Source of the DNA: Thiothrix caldifontis
Lineage (GTDB): Bacteria; Pseudomonadota; Gammaproteobacteria; Thiotrichales; Thiotrichaceae
Length of the DNA stretch: 34,401 nucleotides
Assembly (NCBI RefSeq): GCF_900107695.1
Contig: NZ_FNQP01000026.1
Location: forward strand, 9,321-43,721
Direction: 5' to 3'
Below are positions 25,251 to 33,471 of this stretch, piece by piece; the first letter of the stretch is position 1, and the number at the start of each line of letters is the position of its first letter. The position numbers and the translations under genes were made by a program. Under the pieces are notes generated by a model. It was not told where the DNA came from. It worked only from the letters and a program-made list of their open reading frames with translations, and ran no database searches.

Positions 25251-25392
25251 GGAACAATACCATGCGTTGGCGCAAGGCACGGAAGCGGAGCCGATTCACG
25301 ACCTGTTCCTGTACCTTGCGAATGAGAAAACCAAGCATAAAAATGAGCTAGAGAAGCTGTACTACGCGACGGTGCATAGCGGCGGGGTGTGA
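25251..25392 (+). pseudogene. 5'-truncated duplicate of the ferritin-like gene 3' end
   Basis: It aligns gap-free with 20052-20193 (offset 5199) up to and including the TGA stop, with 8 mismatches in 142 bases (94%). Six are silent and two change residues: Gly131 to Glu and Glu144 to Lys. Glu144 is one of the E-x2-H diiron ligands, so this copy has lost a key residue. That is what relaxed selection on a headless fragment would produce. There is no start codon in frame that would give a sensible protein. It marks the far edge of the xfp-glgP block. Confidence 0.93.
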
Positions 25393-25413
25393 GAGGTCAA
25401 GCCGTGTAGCAAC

Positions 25414-25632
25414 TCAATGTTGCTGCCCCATCGGCGTAATGCCGGTCTGCCGCCCTTGCTTGTCATAGTTGTACAACAACGCACCTTTTTGCACGCTAAT
25501 GCTCTGCGCGTTGTAAGCCTTTAGACCGTCAGTGGGTAAACGGCTGGGAGCTGAAATGGAGGTCACTGCTTCACCATTTTGGTCATAAATGTAAATTAAT
25601 GTACCGCGCTGCACGGCTTTGCTGATCGCCAT
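25414..25632 (-). CDS. 72-aa protein with an internal duplicated motif, unknown function
   Basis: I do not recognise a named family. Residues 7-26 and 47-65 are an internal duplication: VQRGTLIYIYDQNGEAVTSI against VQKGALLYNYDKQGRQTGI, each probably a beta-hairpin around (D)xxG. The linker is Pro/Ser-rich. It has no signal peptide, membrane segment or cysteine. The start is well supported by AAGGAG 8 bases upstream of the ATG. The upstream region has a perfect TTGACTTAAGTCAA palindrome, so expression may respond to an FNR/CRP-type regulator. It appears to be a real small gene standing alone. Confidence 0.75.
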   Translation of the reverse strand: MAISKAVQRGTLIYIYDQNGEAVTSISAPSRLPTDGLKAYNAQSISVQKGALLYNYDKQGRQTGITPMGQQH

Positions 25633-25723
25633 ATGGTATCTCCTTATGTGGTGTAAATATTTCGTTAAAATTTTCGATCATTCTATCTCTTTTGGTAGAG
25701 TATCATATAACCGTTGTTAATAG

Positions 25724-25737
25724 TTGACTTAAGTCAA
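25724..25737. promoter_or_regulatory. FNR/CRP-type palindrome TTGACTTAAGTCAA
   Basis: This is a perfect 14-bp inverted repeat with TTGA and TCAA half-site ends separated by six bases, the arrangement bound by FNR/ANR/DNR-like regulators. It lies between the divergent 72-aa gene (start 25632) and the YceI-like gene (start 25851). A TATGAT -10-like hexamer (25707-25702, minus) lies downstream on the side of the 72-aa gene. CCCTAGGG follows nearby at 25748-25755. Confidence 0.55.
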
Positions 25738-25850
25738 ATAGGGTTCACCCTAGGGCAAATATCCATGCTATTACCGCAGTATATCCGACCAGCGGTACAG
25801 TTCAGTTAAGCTGCCATGAAATTGACTTTAACCATGATAGGGAATAATAA

Positions 25851-26432
25851 ATGATGCAACGTGCCTTACCATTGATTTGCAAAACTGCTGTGAGCTTCGC
25901 CCTACTCTCCGGTACCGCCATGGCGGATTGGGTGCTCGATAATACCCAATCTGCGCTGTATTTTGTCTCCATCAAAAAAGACCACATTGCCGAAACCCAT
26001 ACCTTCAAAACGCTCTCTGGTGCGATTACCAAAGCCGGTCAAGGTTCATTGAACATTGATTTGGCAAGCGTCAGCACCAATATCGACATCCGCGATCAAC
26101 GGATGCGCGAACAATTGTTTGATACCCAAAAGTTTGCGACGGCAAGCGTCAGTGTGGACTTGAGCAAAACCGGCGTAAAACCGGGCATCCAAACCGTTAA
26201 CGTCACCTTGGATTTGCACGGCGTGAAAAAAGAAATTCCCGCCACCGTTGCCATCACCGAAGTCGGCAACACCGTGCAAGTGACCACTGTTGCCCCGATT
26301 GTGTTGAATGCGGCGGATTTTGACCTAGCTGCTGGTGTCACTGCCCTGCGGGAAATTGCGGAATTGCCCAGCATCAGCAATGCCGTGCCGGTCACTTTTT
26401 TCCTGAGTTTTGTGAAACAGGCTGAGGGCTAA
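25851..26432 (+). CDS. YceI-family periplasmic protein
   Basis: This 193-aa protein has a clear signal peptide (basic N-terminus, hydrophobic ALPLICKTAVSFALLSG, cleavage likely after MA at about residue 25). A YceI lipocalin-like barrel follows, starting DWVLDNTQSALYFVSIKKDHIAE. It contains the family stretches VSTNIDIRDQRMREQLFDT near 73-92 and LDLHGVKKEIPATV near 120-133. YceI proteins bind isoprenoid quinones or similar amphiphiles in the periplasm. The start has AGGGAATAATAA before the ATG. The gene runs convergently into pqiC with a 4-bp overlap of stops. Confidence 0.93.
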   Translation: MMQRALPLICKTAVSFALLSGTAMADWVLDNTQSALYFVSIKKDHIAETHTFKTLSGAITKAGQGSLNIDLASVSTNIDIRDQRMREQLFDTQKFATASVSVDLSKTGVKPGIQTVNVTLDLHGVKKEIPATVAITEVGNTVQVTTVAPIVLNAADFDLAAGVTALREIAELPSISNAVPVTFFLSFVKQAEG

Positions 26433-27010
26433 CGGACTGCCAAACTCCGCGTGATCTGATTAGCCAAATCCGCCAGCAAACCGCTTTGCGCTTTGACCAG
26501 CCCCGTCACTCCCGCCTCCGGGGTTTGGCGGGTCAGCATCACCGGCTCCGTAGCGAGAATTTTTCCGTCATTACCCGCCTGAAGTTGCCACACCCCACGT
26601 AACCACGCTTTGCCCCCCGGTGTGCCATCAAACTGATCCAGTTTCACCACCACTTGATATTGTGGTGTTTGGCTGAGTTCCCAAGGCACGGTTTGCACCC
26701 GTGTCGCAGGCAAACGGATTTGCAAGTGTTGGGCTAAGGTGCGCAGGAATTCATCTTCCAACTGCCCGCCCCATAAGTGCGTGTCGGATACCTCCAAAGT
26801 CGTCGCGTCTTTGCGAATCACCATTCCCTCGCGATCCAGTAAAGTTGGCAAGGTAATCGGGCCTACACCCACGCTCTTAATAGATGCCGTCACCACCGGC
26901 ACGGCTGCACTACCCATATCCGTTGATAACGTGTGATATTGCGTCGGGGTGCTTGAACAAGCGCTCAACATCACCAATATCCCGCAAACAAACCATCGTT
27001 TCATTCTCAT
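26429..27010 (-). CDS. pqiC: PqiC-like outer-membrane lipoprotein (ABC-type transport auxiliary)
   Basis: This 193-aa lipoprotein has the N-terminal signal MRMKRWFVCGILVMLSAC with lipobox LSAC (lipidated Cys18). The mature domain is of the PqiC/DUF330 type with the motif GVGPITLPTLLDREGMV near residues 48-64. PqiC anchors the PqiB tunnel at the outer membrane in the Pqi lipid-transport system. It starts 5 bp after the pqiB stop and is the last gene of the pqiA-pqiA-pqiB-pqiC operon. Confidence 0.92.
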   Translation of the reverse strand: MRMKRWFVCGILVMLSACSSTPTQYHTLSTDMGSAAVPVVTASIKSVGVGPITLPTLLDREGMVIRKDATTLEVSDTHLWGGQLEDEFLRTLAQHLQIRLPATRVQTVPWELSQTPQYQVVVKLDQFDGTPGGKAWLRGVWQLQAGNDGKILATEPVMLTRQTPEAGVTGLVKAQSGLLADLANQITRSLAVR

Positions 27011-27015
27011 TTTCC

Positions 27016-28671
27016 TTACTTGCCGCGCAGCAATGCACTGGGTTGGCGTTGCAACGTTTCGGTCAAACTGCGCAAAGCACGGGAAGCAGCGGTCACTTCT
27101 TCCAGCATTTCTTGCAACTGATGTTGCGTCGGAGAATTTTGTGCAGTCAATCGATCAAGCTGCCCCATCGAACCTTGAATTTTTTGCATGGTATTGCTCA
27201 AATCCTGACTGATTTTATTAACATCATTGGTCACGCTAGGCAGGGTATCTTTATCCACGGTTTTAAGCGTTTCTTTAGCCGCTTTAACCGCCTGTTCTGC
27301 TTCTGCTAATACCTTATTGAGGTTATCCACGGTTTTATCCAATTTACCGCTATTCACCAGCTTATTAATGCCTGCCAAGGTTTCATCGAGGCTTATCATA
27401 ATGTCGGTGGCTATAAACGGTAACTCTTCAAACGCCGTTCCAGTGGTCGGAAACTCACTGTAGAACTGTGTCGCTTTAATAGTAGCCGGTGGCGGATCAG
27501 TTTCCATACTCAGCGTAATTACTTTTTGTCCGGTTAGAAAACTCACTGTATCTAATTTGGCACGCATCCCTTTTTCCACCAATTTACTCATAGCGATCTC
27601 CCCTGTTTCTTTCGTAAGGGATTCATCAAAATATTGGGGTTGAATCGAGACTAACACGGGAACTCGCACCGATAGCGAATCTTTATCCATTTTTAGATCA
27701 ATCTTTTCGACTTTACCAATGGGAATGCCCTGAAACTCTACGGCTGAACCCACCCCCATACCACGTACAGAACCATCAAAGTACATGACGTAATACAATC
27801 TCGTCGCGTATTGCTTTTCCTGCGAACTGGCATAATTGCGGTGTAATACAAAGGTATCCCCTTGTTTACTCACTTCTCCCCCGGCAACCCCGGCAGGCGT
27901 TTCAAACGCAACCCCTCCAATCAATACCGAAATCAGCGATTCCATACGAAACTCAGCCCCGGTCGAATTCATATTGAGTTCTACCCCGCTAGCATTCCAA
28001 AAACGGGTATTTTTATGCACATACTGAAAATAAGGGGCTCGAATAAACAACTCCAATTGCACACGATCTTGATTATCTAATAGTTCATAGTCAATCACTT
28101 CACCGACCTGTAACTGTTTGTAAAATACTGGCGCTCCCACGTCCATTGAACCTAACGAATCCGATATTAAGAAAAAACGCTTGCCATCTTCTGCGGGTGC
28201 AATAACTGGTGGGCGTTCAGCCCCTTTATAAAAACTTTGATCATCGTTATCGGTTCCCGGATCCATTCCAATATAAGAACCAGAAAATAATGTCCCCAAA
28301 CCCGATACCCCGGAACGGTTCACACGCGGGCGTACTACCCAAAAACTGGCATCGCTGCCCAAATGTCGCCCGATTTCCTTATTCAACTCAATGATGGCCT
28401 CAATGTATTTCAACTCATTATCCAATTTAAGTTTTTTGACTTTACCGACCGTTACCGCTTTATAACGTACTTCGGTTTTGCCCGGTTCAATCCCTTCTGC
28501 ACTGGAAAACTGCACTGTCACAATCGGCCCACGCTGATACCAAGCTTGAAACAATAACCAGAAACCAATCAATAATGCCGCCAGTGGAATTAACCATACG
28601 GGCGAAGGCCAGCGTTGCTCACGTACTTCCACTTCTGGCAAATTATCATCAAGCCCTTTATTATCATTCAT
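27016..28671 (-). CDS. pqiB: PqiB: three-MCE-domain membrane-tethered lipid-transport protein
   Basis: This 551-aa protein has an N-terminal membrane anchor (SPVWLIPLAALLIGFWLLF, about 22-40) followed by three MCE/MlaD domains. These begin near 45 (GPIVTVQFSSAEGIEPGKTEV-type), about 160 and about 288 (YYVMYFDGSVRGMGVGSAVE). The C-terminal coiled coil is long (about 430-530) and fits the needle of the E. coli PqiB hexamer. It spans the periplasm to move lipids between membranes. The start overlaps the upstream pqiA stop by 4 bp. Confidence 0.94.
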   Translation of the reverse strand: MNDNKGLDDNLPEVEVREQRWPSPVWLIPLAALLIGFWLLFQAWYQRGPIVTVQFSSAEGIEPGKTEVRYKAVTVGKVKKLKLDNELKYIEAIIELNKEIGRHLGSDASFWVVRPRVNRSGVSGLGTLFSGSYIGMDPGTDNDDQSFYKGAERPPVIAPAEDGKRFFLISDSLGSMDVGAPVFYKQLQVGEVIDYELLDNQDRVQLELFIRAPYFQYVHKNTRFWNASGVELNMNSTGAEFRMESLISVLIGGVAFETPAGVAGGEVSKQGDTFVLHRNYASSQEKQYATRLYYVMYFDGSVRGMGVGSAVEFQGIPIGKVEKIDLKMDKDSLSVRVPVLVSIQPQYFDESLTKETGEIAMSKLVEKGMRAKLDTVSFLTGQKVITLSMETDPPPATIKATQFYSEFPTTGTAFEELPFIATDIMISLDETLAGINKLVNSGKLDKTVDNLNKVLAEAEQAVKAAKETLKTVDKDTLPSVTNDVNKISQDLSNTMQKIQGSMGQLDRLTAQNSPTQHQLQEMLEEVTAASRALRSLTETLQRQPSALLRGK

Positions 28672-29300
28672 GTCAGCTCTTCCTCTTGCTGGGCAACATC
28701 CCAGATCAAGTGCTCATCTAATGTGCGAGCAGCAAACATGGTTAACACCACCACCGCTGCAAATGACAAGCTGCCCAGATTTGCATCAACCCGCGCCAGA
28801 TTTCCAAATTGCACCAGCCCGGTCAGAATCGCAATCACAAACACATCAACCATTGACCAACGCCCCACGTATTCGGTGATGCGATATAAACGCATCCGGT
28901 CATGTTGACGCCAGCGTGAACGCCGTTGAATGCTAATCAACAAAAAACTCAAGGTAAACAATTTCAATAACGGCACCACAATACTCGCCACAAAAACAAT
29001 CAATGCCAGCGGCCATTGCCCCGCTTCCAGCAAATGATACACCCCGGTAATAATAGTGTCGGGTTGTCCGGCCCCCAGCATGTACACACTCATGATCGGT
29101 AAAAAATTTGCTGGAATATACAGAATCGCGGCAGCAATCAATAGCGCCCATGTCTCTTCCACACTAGTAGATTGCTGCGCTAATTTGAGCCGCGCACCAC
29201 AACGCGGGCAATGCATGACCTCAAAGCGCTTTAATTGCGTGGGCGCATGACTCAAACAACCACACACACGGCATTGCAGTAATGCCTCATTCTCAGCCAT
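28668..29300 (-). CDS. pqiA: PqiA-like membrane protein, second half (C-terminal-type unit)
   Basis: This 210-aa protein has an N-terminal zinc-ribbon (CRVCGC at 10-15 and CPRCGARL at 31-38) and four membrane helices, with GVYHLLEAGQWPLALIVF and a terminal DEHLIWD motif. E. coli PqiA is one 417-aa chain with two such ribbon-plus-membrane units. Here each unit is its own gene, and this is the second. It overlaps the first unit by 8 bp and pqiB by 4 bp, so both halves are likely made together and assemble. Confidence 0.9.
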   Translation of the reverse strand: MAENEALLQCRVCGCLSHAPTQLKRFEVMHCPRCGARLKLAQQSTSVEETWALLIAAAILYIPANFLPIMSVYMLGAGQPDTIITGVYHLLEAGQWPLALIVFVASIVVPLLKLFTLSFLLISIQRRSRWRQHDRMRLYRITEYVGRWSMVDVFVIAILTGLVQFGNLARVDANLGSLSFAAVVVLTMFAARTLDEHLIWDVAQQEEELT

Positions 29301-29907
29301 TGTTTTTCCCCAACGCCCGCCATACGCTAAATGGATCTAATAATGTGGTGGCGGCTGCCATCGTCAGCACTAAACCTGCGAATGACCAAAAAGCAGCTCC
29401 TACAATCAGAGTGGCCAGATCGCCCAATTTTACCACTGCAACCAATACCCCTAACATAAAGACTTCCAGCATTCCCCACGGTTTGAACTCACGCATCCAG
29501 CGAAACAAAAAAATCGCCGTACTCGACCGCCAGTGGTAGCGAATAGTCAAAACCACAACCAATAGCGTCAGCAATTCAAATAAAGGAAAAATAATAATAT
29601 TAAGAATGATCAATCCTGCCAAAAGAGGGTAGCCCTGATCCCAAAATGCCAAGCTTGCCCCCAGCAAATGCAATTCCTGCTCTGCCCCTTGGGCGCGTAA
29701 GCCCAGCAGCGGAAACACATTGGTCAACACAAACAATGTCAGCCCAGCTAAGGTCAGTGCCAACACTGAATCCAGCATATCCGGACGATTGCGGTATAAT
29801 AAAGCCCCACAACGACGACAATTGGCAGTTTTACCCAGCGCAAGTGGGCTATAACGGTGCAATTGACCGCACTCTTGGCAAGCAATAGGTTCGGCTGAGA
29901 CTGACAT
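29293..29907 (-). CDS. pqiA: PqiA-like membrane protein, first half (N-terminal-type unit)
   Basis: This protein of about 204 aa has a zinc-ribbon (CQECGQ and CRRCGALLY) and four membrane segments, with NVFPLLGLRAQG and the LFRWMREFKPWGMLEVFMLGV segment, which is highly typical of PqiA. The frame is open to 29979, but homology starts with MSVSAEPIACQECG, so ATG 29907 is chosen. ATG 29946 is an alternative, and no strong SD distinguishes them. It is the first gene of the pqi operon. Confidence 0.87.
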   Translation of the reverse strand: MSVSAEPIACQECGQLHRYSPLALGKTANCRRCGALLYRNRPDMLDSVLALTLAGLTLFVLTNVFPLLGLRAQGAEQELHLLGASLAFWDQGYPLLAGLIILNIIIFPLFELLTLLVVVLTIRYHWRSSTAIFLFRWMREFKPWGMLEVFMLGVLVAVVKLGDLATLIVGAAFWSFAGLVLTMAAATTLLDPFSVWRALGKNNG

Positions 29908-30023
29908 GAATGATGCAATTAAATCCGCGTATAGAATAGTCTGCATTGTAACGCACTTCTCTACACACAACCAAACCACTAACCCATTGATTTGGCTAAA
30001 TCACCGTATCTAGGATCAGGGGA

Positions 30024-31430
30024 TTAAGCGTAGTATTGAATGGCTTGGTGATTATCTAAATTGACTGACGGTTTATCCCGAACTTGTTCAAGAATTTGCT
30101 GAGCTGCCCGCAAACCGGACAGGTACGCACCGTGGACGCTGCTGAAATGCTTGCGTTCGGTGGCTTCACCCGCAAAAAATACCGCATTGCCTAGACGCTC
30201 TGCCAAATGGTCACGCATCGCTGGCGTTGAACCCACGCTGTTAAAGGAATACGCGCCCCTTGCATACGGGTCAGCATTCCAGCGGGTAATCTGGTAATCA
30301 ATCGGTTCAGGGATGTTAGCCCCGAACAGTTTGCGCAAGGTTTGCATGGCATCAGTGACGATTTTCGTGTCTGTCCATTGTTCGATGCGCTTGCCGCGTT
30401 CTGCCGCATTGAAGCCTAACAAAACTGGCCAACCTGCTACCCGTGTTAGGCTGACCCATTCCGTCCATGCGCCTGCTTCGGTGGGCATGTATTCCAGCCA
30501 GTCCTGATCATCCGGCCAGAAAACGTTGGAGAATTGCAGATAGCACTTGTTTAACGTACCCATTCCCAGTGCATTAATAGCTTGTTGTTTACGGGCAGGC
30601 AATGGCGGTGAAAAGGCAACCTGCCCACTTTTCAACACGCCCAGCGGCAAGGTGATGATGGCATGATCAGCTTGGAATGCGCCCTGGTTGGTTTGCACCG
30701 TCACCTGTTGGTCTGACCATGTGACCGTTTGCACGACGTGTTGCAACTGAATATCCAGCCCGTTTGCCAGATGATCGACGATGACCTGATAGCCATCCGG
30801 GAACAGTGCATCATCGCCCTTGAATGCCGCCGCTGCATCATGCCAGTGAGCGGAAAGCTCATGGATGCCGCCTGCGTATTCTTGCTCCAACGTACTATTG
30901 AGGATGAATTGCACGAGTTGGCGTTCGCTTGCCTTCAGGCTATTCCAGCCCAGCACTTTTTCGACAGCGGCTTGTATGGATTGATCGGTGTCGGCGGCTT
31001 GTGCGGCGTCCAAGGCGTTGTCAATACGCGCTTGCCATTGTTCCAACTGGCGGCTTTCGCTGTTGCTTAAGGGGTTGCCAGCGGTGTTATAGGTGGTGGT
31101 GTCTGCGTAACGGGTGATCAAACGCTTTGCGCCGATGCGGTCAGCCAAGGCAGATAAAGGGTTGTCTTTTGCGCCATGAACCCAGCTTGCGCCGAGGTCT
31201 ACGGGCATGTTTTGCCAGCGTTTGCTTGTCCACAAACGCCCACCCAGCCGGTCACGCGCTTCCACAACGGTCACGGAATGCCCTTGCTGGCGCAGGGTTT
31301 GTGCGGCAGTTAGACCGGCGATGCCTGCACCGACTACCACAATGCGTTTGGCGGAAGCGGCGGACAGGGGCGCAATGGTGCTGCTTGCTAATAAACCAGC
31401 TATCAGGTGTAAAAATTTTCTTCGGCTCAT
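30024..31430 (-). CDS. Flavin amine oxidase with Tat-type signal
   Basis: This 468-aa protein starts at ATG 31430 (SRRKFL), preceded by GAGGAGGAG. The frame extends 8 codons to a TTG but the SD favours the ATG. The N-terminus is a twin-arginine export signal (SRRKFLHLIAGLLASS, cleavage near ASA at about 27). The FAD-binding GAGIAGLTAAQTLR and EARDRLGGR motifs of the monoamine/polyamine oxidase family follow. LGASWVHG is typical of polyamine-oxidase-like members. FFAGEATERKHFSSVHGAYLSG near the C-terminus is the second FAD contact. It probably oxidises amines in the periplasm, with the substrate unknown. It is divergent from the metal-efflux genes. Confidence 0.9.
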   Translation of the reverse strand: MSRRKFLHLIAGLLASSTIAPLSAASAKRIVVVGAGIAGLTAAQTLRQQGHSVTVVEARDRLGGRLWTSKRWQNMPVDLGASWVHGAKDNPLSALADRIGAKRLITRYADTTTYNTAGNPLSNSESRQLEQWQARIDNALDAAQAADTDQSIQAAVEKVLGWNSLKASERQLVQFILNSTLEQEYAGGIHELSAHWHDAAAAFKGDDALFPDGYQVIVDHLANGLDIQLQHVVQTVTWSDQQVTVQTNQGAFQADHAIITLPLGVLKSGQVAFSPPLPARKQQAINALGMGTLNKCYLQFSNVFWPDDQDWLEYMPTEAGAWTEWVSLTRVAGWPVLLGFNAAERGKRIEQWTDTKIVTDAMQTLRKLFGANIPEPIDYQITRWNADPYARGAYSFNSVGSTPAMRDHLAERLGNAVFFAGEATERKHFSSVHGAYLSGLRAAQQILEQVRDKPSVNLDNHQAIQYYA

Positions 31431-31562
31431 AGAGCTATTCTCCTCCTCGGACAAATCACGTTACGGAAATTCTGGCAGAGTTGCCGCCACAGCCGGGCAT
31501 TTGCCTATACTTGAGACTTTTGCTATGTTTGAACCGAAATCATACAGGTATTTACTAATCGT

Positions 31563-31901
31563 ATGCGCAAACACATAGTCACATTCCTCATTTTGCTGAT
31601 GGCTGCCCTGCCAGTCTGGTCAGCGTCGAGGGTGTGCCATCACGTACAAACCATGCCGCAGACGATGATGATGGAATCACAAGCCACTAACCATCACTGC
31701 TGTCTTGAGATGCAAAAACAGCAGTCGGCACAAGTTTCCGCTGATACTTGCCATTGCGACCAACTCCAGCACGCACAATTTGTCCTGAGCTTGCCAATGC
31801 TGCCTGCCGCTGTACCGCCAGACAGTTTCATCCCGCAAGTCTTCTCCCCACAGGTATTGCCAGAAGCTGCTGACGTACCCTACCGCCCACCGATTGCCTG
31901 A
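31563..31901 (+). CDS. Small exported Cys/His-rich protein, unknown function
   Basis: This 112-aa protein has a signal peptide (MRKHIVTFLILLMAALPVWSA) and a short mature part rich in Cys, His and Met: CHH at 25-27, HHCC at 44-47 and CHCD at 63-66, with a Pro-rich tail. Such composition suggests binding of soft metal ions. The gene precedes an RND adaptor and pump in the same orientation (91-bp gap), so a metal-sensing or chaperone role is likely. I cannot name a family. Confidence 0.72.
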   Translation: MRKHIVTFLILLMAALPVWSASRVCHHVQTMPQTMMMESQATNHHCCLEMQKQQSAQVSADTCHCDQLQHAQFVLSLPMLPAAVPPDSFIPQVFSPQVLPEAADVPYRPPIA

Positions 31902-31904
31902 AGA

Positions 31905-31966
31905 ACCCCTCACCCCGTCCCTCTCCCTCCCTTCGGCTACGCTCAGGGAGCGGAGAGGGGAGAATA
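31905..31966. repeat. Palindromic repeat of a second type before the RND adaptor gene
   Basis: The sequence CCCCTCACCCCGTCCCTCTCC is followed by CTCCCTTCGGCTACGCTCAGGGAG and CGGAGAGGGG. Its arms CTCTCCCTCCCT / AGGGAGCGGAGAG fold back on each other. It differs from the six-copy element but has the same look (C-rich top strand, G-rich end). It fills the spacer between two genes of the efflux cluster and might act as an intercistronic hairpin. Confidence 0.7.
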
Positions 31967-31992
31967 CGTGTTCAAAATTCAGGTAAACAATA

Positions 31993-33462
31993 ATGAAACG
32001 ATTAAAAAGTGCCGTATTAAGCGGCTGCTTGCTCATGGGTATGGCAAGCCTCCCCTTGGCTGTATTTGCCCACGGTGGCGAAGACCACAGCCACGATGAC
32101 GCGCCCCCTGCGCCCATTATTGCCCCCAATAACAGCGGCATACGCTGGGAATTACAATCGCCCGACGTGGAACTGCTCGGCGCACTCCATGACGGCAAAC
32201 TGACCCTGTATGCCAGCCATTTCCGCGACAACACCCCGATTCCCAATGCCAACATCGAACTGGAAAGCAAGGGGCAAAAGCTGCTGCTACAAACCGATGC
32301 CAACGGCATAGGTGAAACAGAGGCAGCATGGTTGCAACAAGCGGACAAACGCGAATTGCTGGCAACCGTGCAAGCCAAGGGCGTCAACGATTTGCTGGTG
32401 GGCAAACTGGCGTTTAGCAATGGCACAGCACAAGCCACCCGCTTGACCGATGGCAGCGTGTTCATGCCGCAAGCGTCCCAACAAATACTTGGCTTACACA
32501 CCACGACCAGCAAACCGCAAACCGTCGCCCAACGTGTCACCCTAAACGGCGTAGTCGTAACCGACCCGAACGCCAGCGCCGTGATCCAACCGCAGCTGAG
32601 CGGACGCTTGCTTGCACCGGAAAACGGCTTCCCCAGCATTGGCAGCACGGTCAAAAAAGGTCAAACCCTCGCCATCCTCGAACCCGCCGCCAGCAATACC
32701 GACAAGGGCGACCAGCAAGACAAAATCGCTGAAGTACGCTCCGAACTGGCATTGGCAGAGAAAAACGCCGCACGCCTGACTAGCATTGCAGGCGTTATTC
32801 CACAAATGGAAGTCGATGCTGCCCGCAACACCGCCGATACCCTCAAAGCCCGCCTTAAAGCCCTGCAAAGCCACCTTGCGCAACAGCCACAACCGCTGCT
32901 TGCCCCACTGTCTGGTATCATCAGCAGTGCCAAGGTGGCGTTAGGGCAACAAGCCAACGCAGGCGATGTCCTGTTTGAAATCATCGACCCGGCACAGCTA
33001 CAAGTCGAAGCCCTCGCCTACGACGCAACGGTAGCGGCACAAATCACCGGTGCAACCACCACCCTCAACGGTCAAACCCTGACACTGGACTTCATCGGCA
33101 GCAGCCAACAACTGCGCAACCAAGCCCTACCACTCCGCTTCACGGTCTTACCCCCTTCACCCCTTGCGGGGGAAGGGCTGGGGATGGGGGGGGCTTCTAT
33201 TCTCACCGTCGGGCAACCGCTCAAACTTGCCGTGCAAACCCGCACCAGCATTCAAGGCACACCCTTACCCGCCAGCAGCGTGGTCAACAATAACCAGCAA
33301 CAGCCAACCGTGTGGGTAAAAACCGCCGCCGAACGCTTCACCCCCCACACCGTCAAGCTGCAAACGCTGGATGCCGATACCGTAATCATTACCGAAGGCT
33401 TGCCGAACAGCAGTATCCGCGCCGTCACCAGCAGCGCGGTCTTGCTGTCGCAAGTGCGCTAG
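31993..33462 (+). CDS. RND efflux periplasmic adaptor (CusB/CzcB type)
   Basis: This 489-aa membrane-fusion protein has a signal peptide ending VFA at about 25. A His-rich mature start (HGGEDHSHDD, about 27-36) follows, as often in metal-efflux adaptors. Residues about 190-220 and 300-330 are the two halves of the lipoyl-like domain, around an alpha-helical hairpin at 240-290 (AEVRSELALAEKNAARL). The C-terminal barrel follows. An oddity is that residues about 387-400 ([14 protein letters not shown]) are read from palindromic element copy E and interrupt the barrel region. It precedes the RND pump gene by 9 bp. Specific metal is not clear. Confidence 0.9.
   Translation: MKRLKSAVLSGCLLMGMASLPLAVFAHGGEDHSHDDAPPAPIIAPNNSGIRWELQSPDVELLGALHDGKLTLYASHFRDNTPIPNANIELESKGQKLLLQTDANGIGETEAAWLQQADKRELLATVQAKGVNDLLVGKLAFSNGTAQATRLTDGSVFMPQASQQILGLHTTTSKPQTVAQRVTLNGVVVTDPNASAVIQPQLSGRLLAPENGFPSIGSTVKKGQTLAILEPAASNTDKGDQQDKIAEVRSELALAEKNAARLTSIAGVIPQMEVDAARNTADTLKARLKALQSHLAQQPQPLLAPLSGIISSAKVALGQQANAGDVLFEIIDPAQLQVEALAYDATVAAQITGATTTLNGQTLTLDFIGSSQQLRNQALPLRFTVLPPSPLAGEGLGMGGASILTVGQPLKLAVQTRTSIQGTPLPASSVVNNNQQQPTVWVKTAAERFTPHTVKLQTLDADTVIITEGLPNSSIRAVTSSAVLLSQVR
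33151..33192 (-). repeat. Palindromic element copy E, translated within the RND adaptor
   Basis: The sequence CCCCCTTCACCCC, TTGCGGGGGAAGGG, CTGGGGATGGGGGGG is the reverse complement of copies A/B/F. It is read in frame as [14 protein letters not shown], 14 codons (42 bp), and adds residues between FTVL and ASILTVGQ. Confidence 0.9.
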
Positions 33463-33471
33463 GGGGCTGCC

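Noticed and set aside
25251-25392. Independent small gene after xfp
   Set aside because: It is a headless copy of the ferritin-like gene end with no start codon and a lost diiron ligand.
31677-32654. 325-codon minus-strand frame opposite the RND adaptor
   Set aside because: It crosses two plus-strand genes with clear signal peptides and the intergenic palindrome, and has no recognisable domain.
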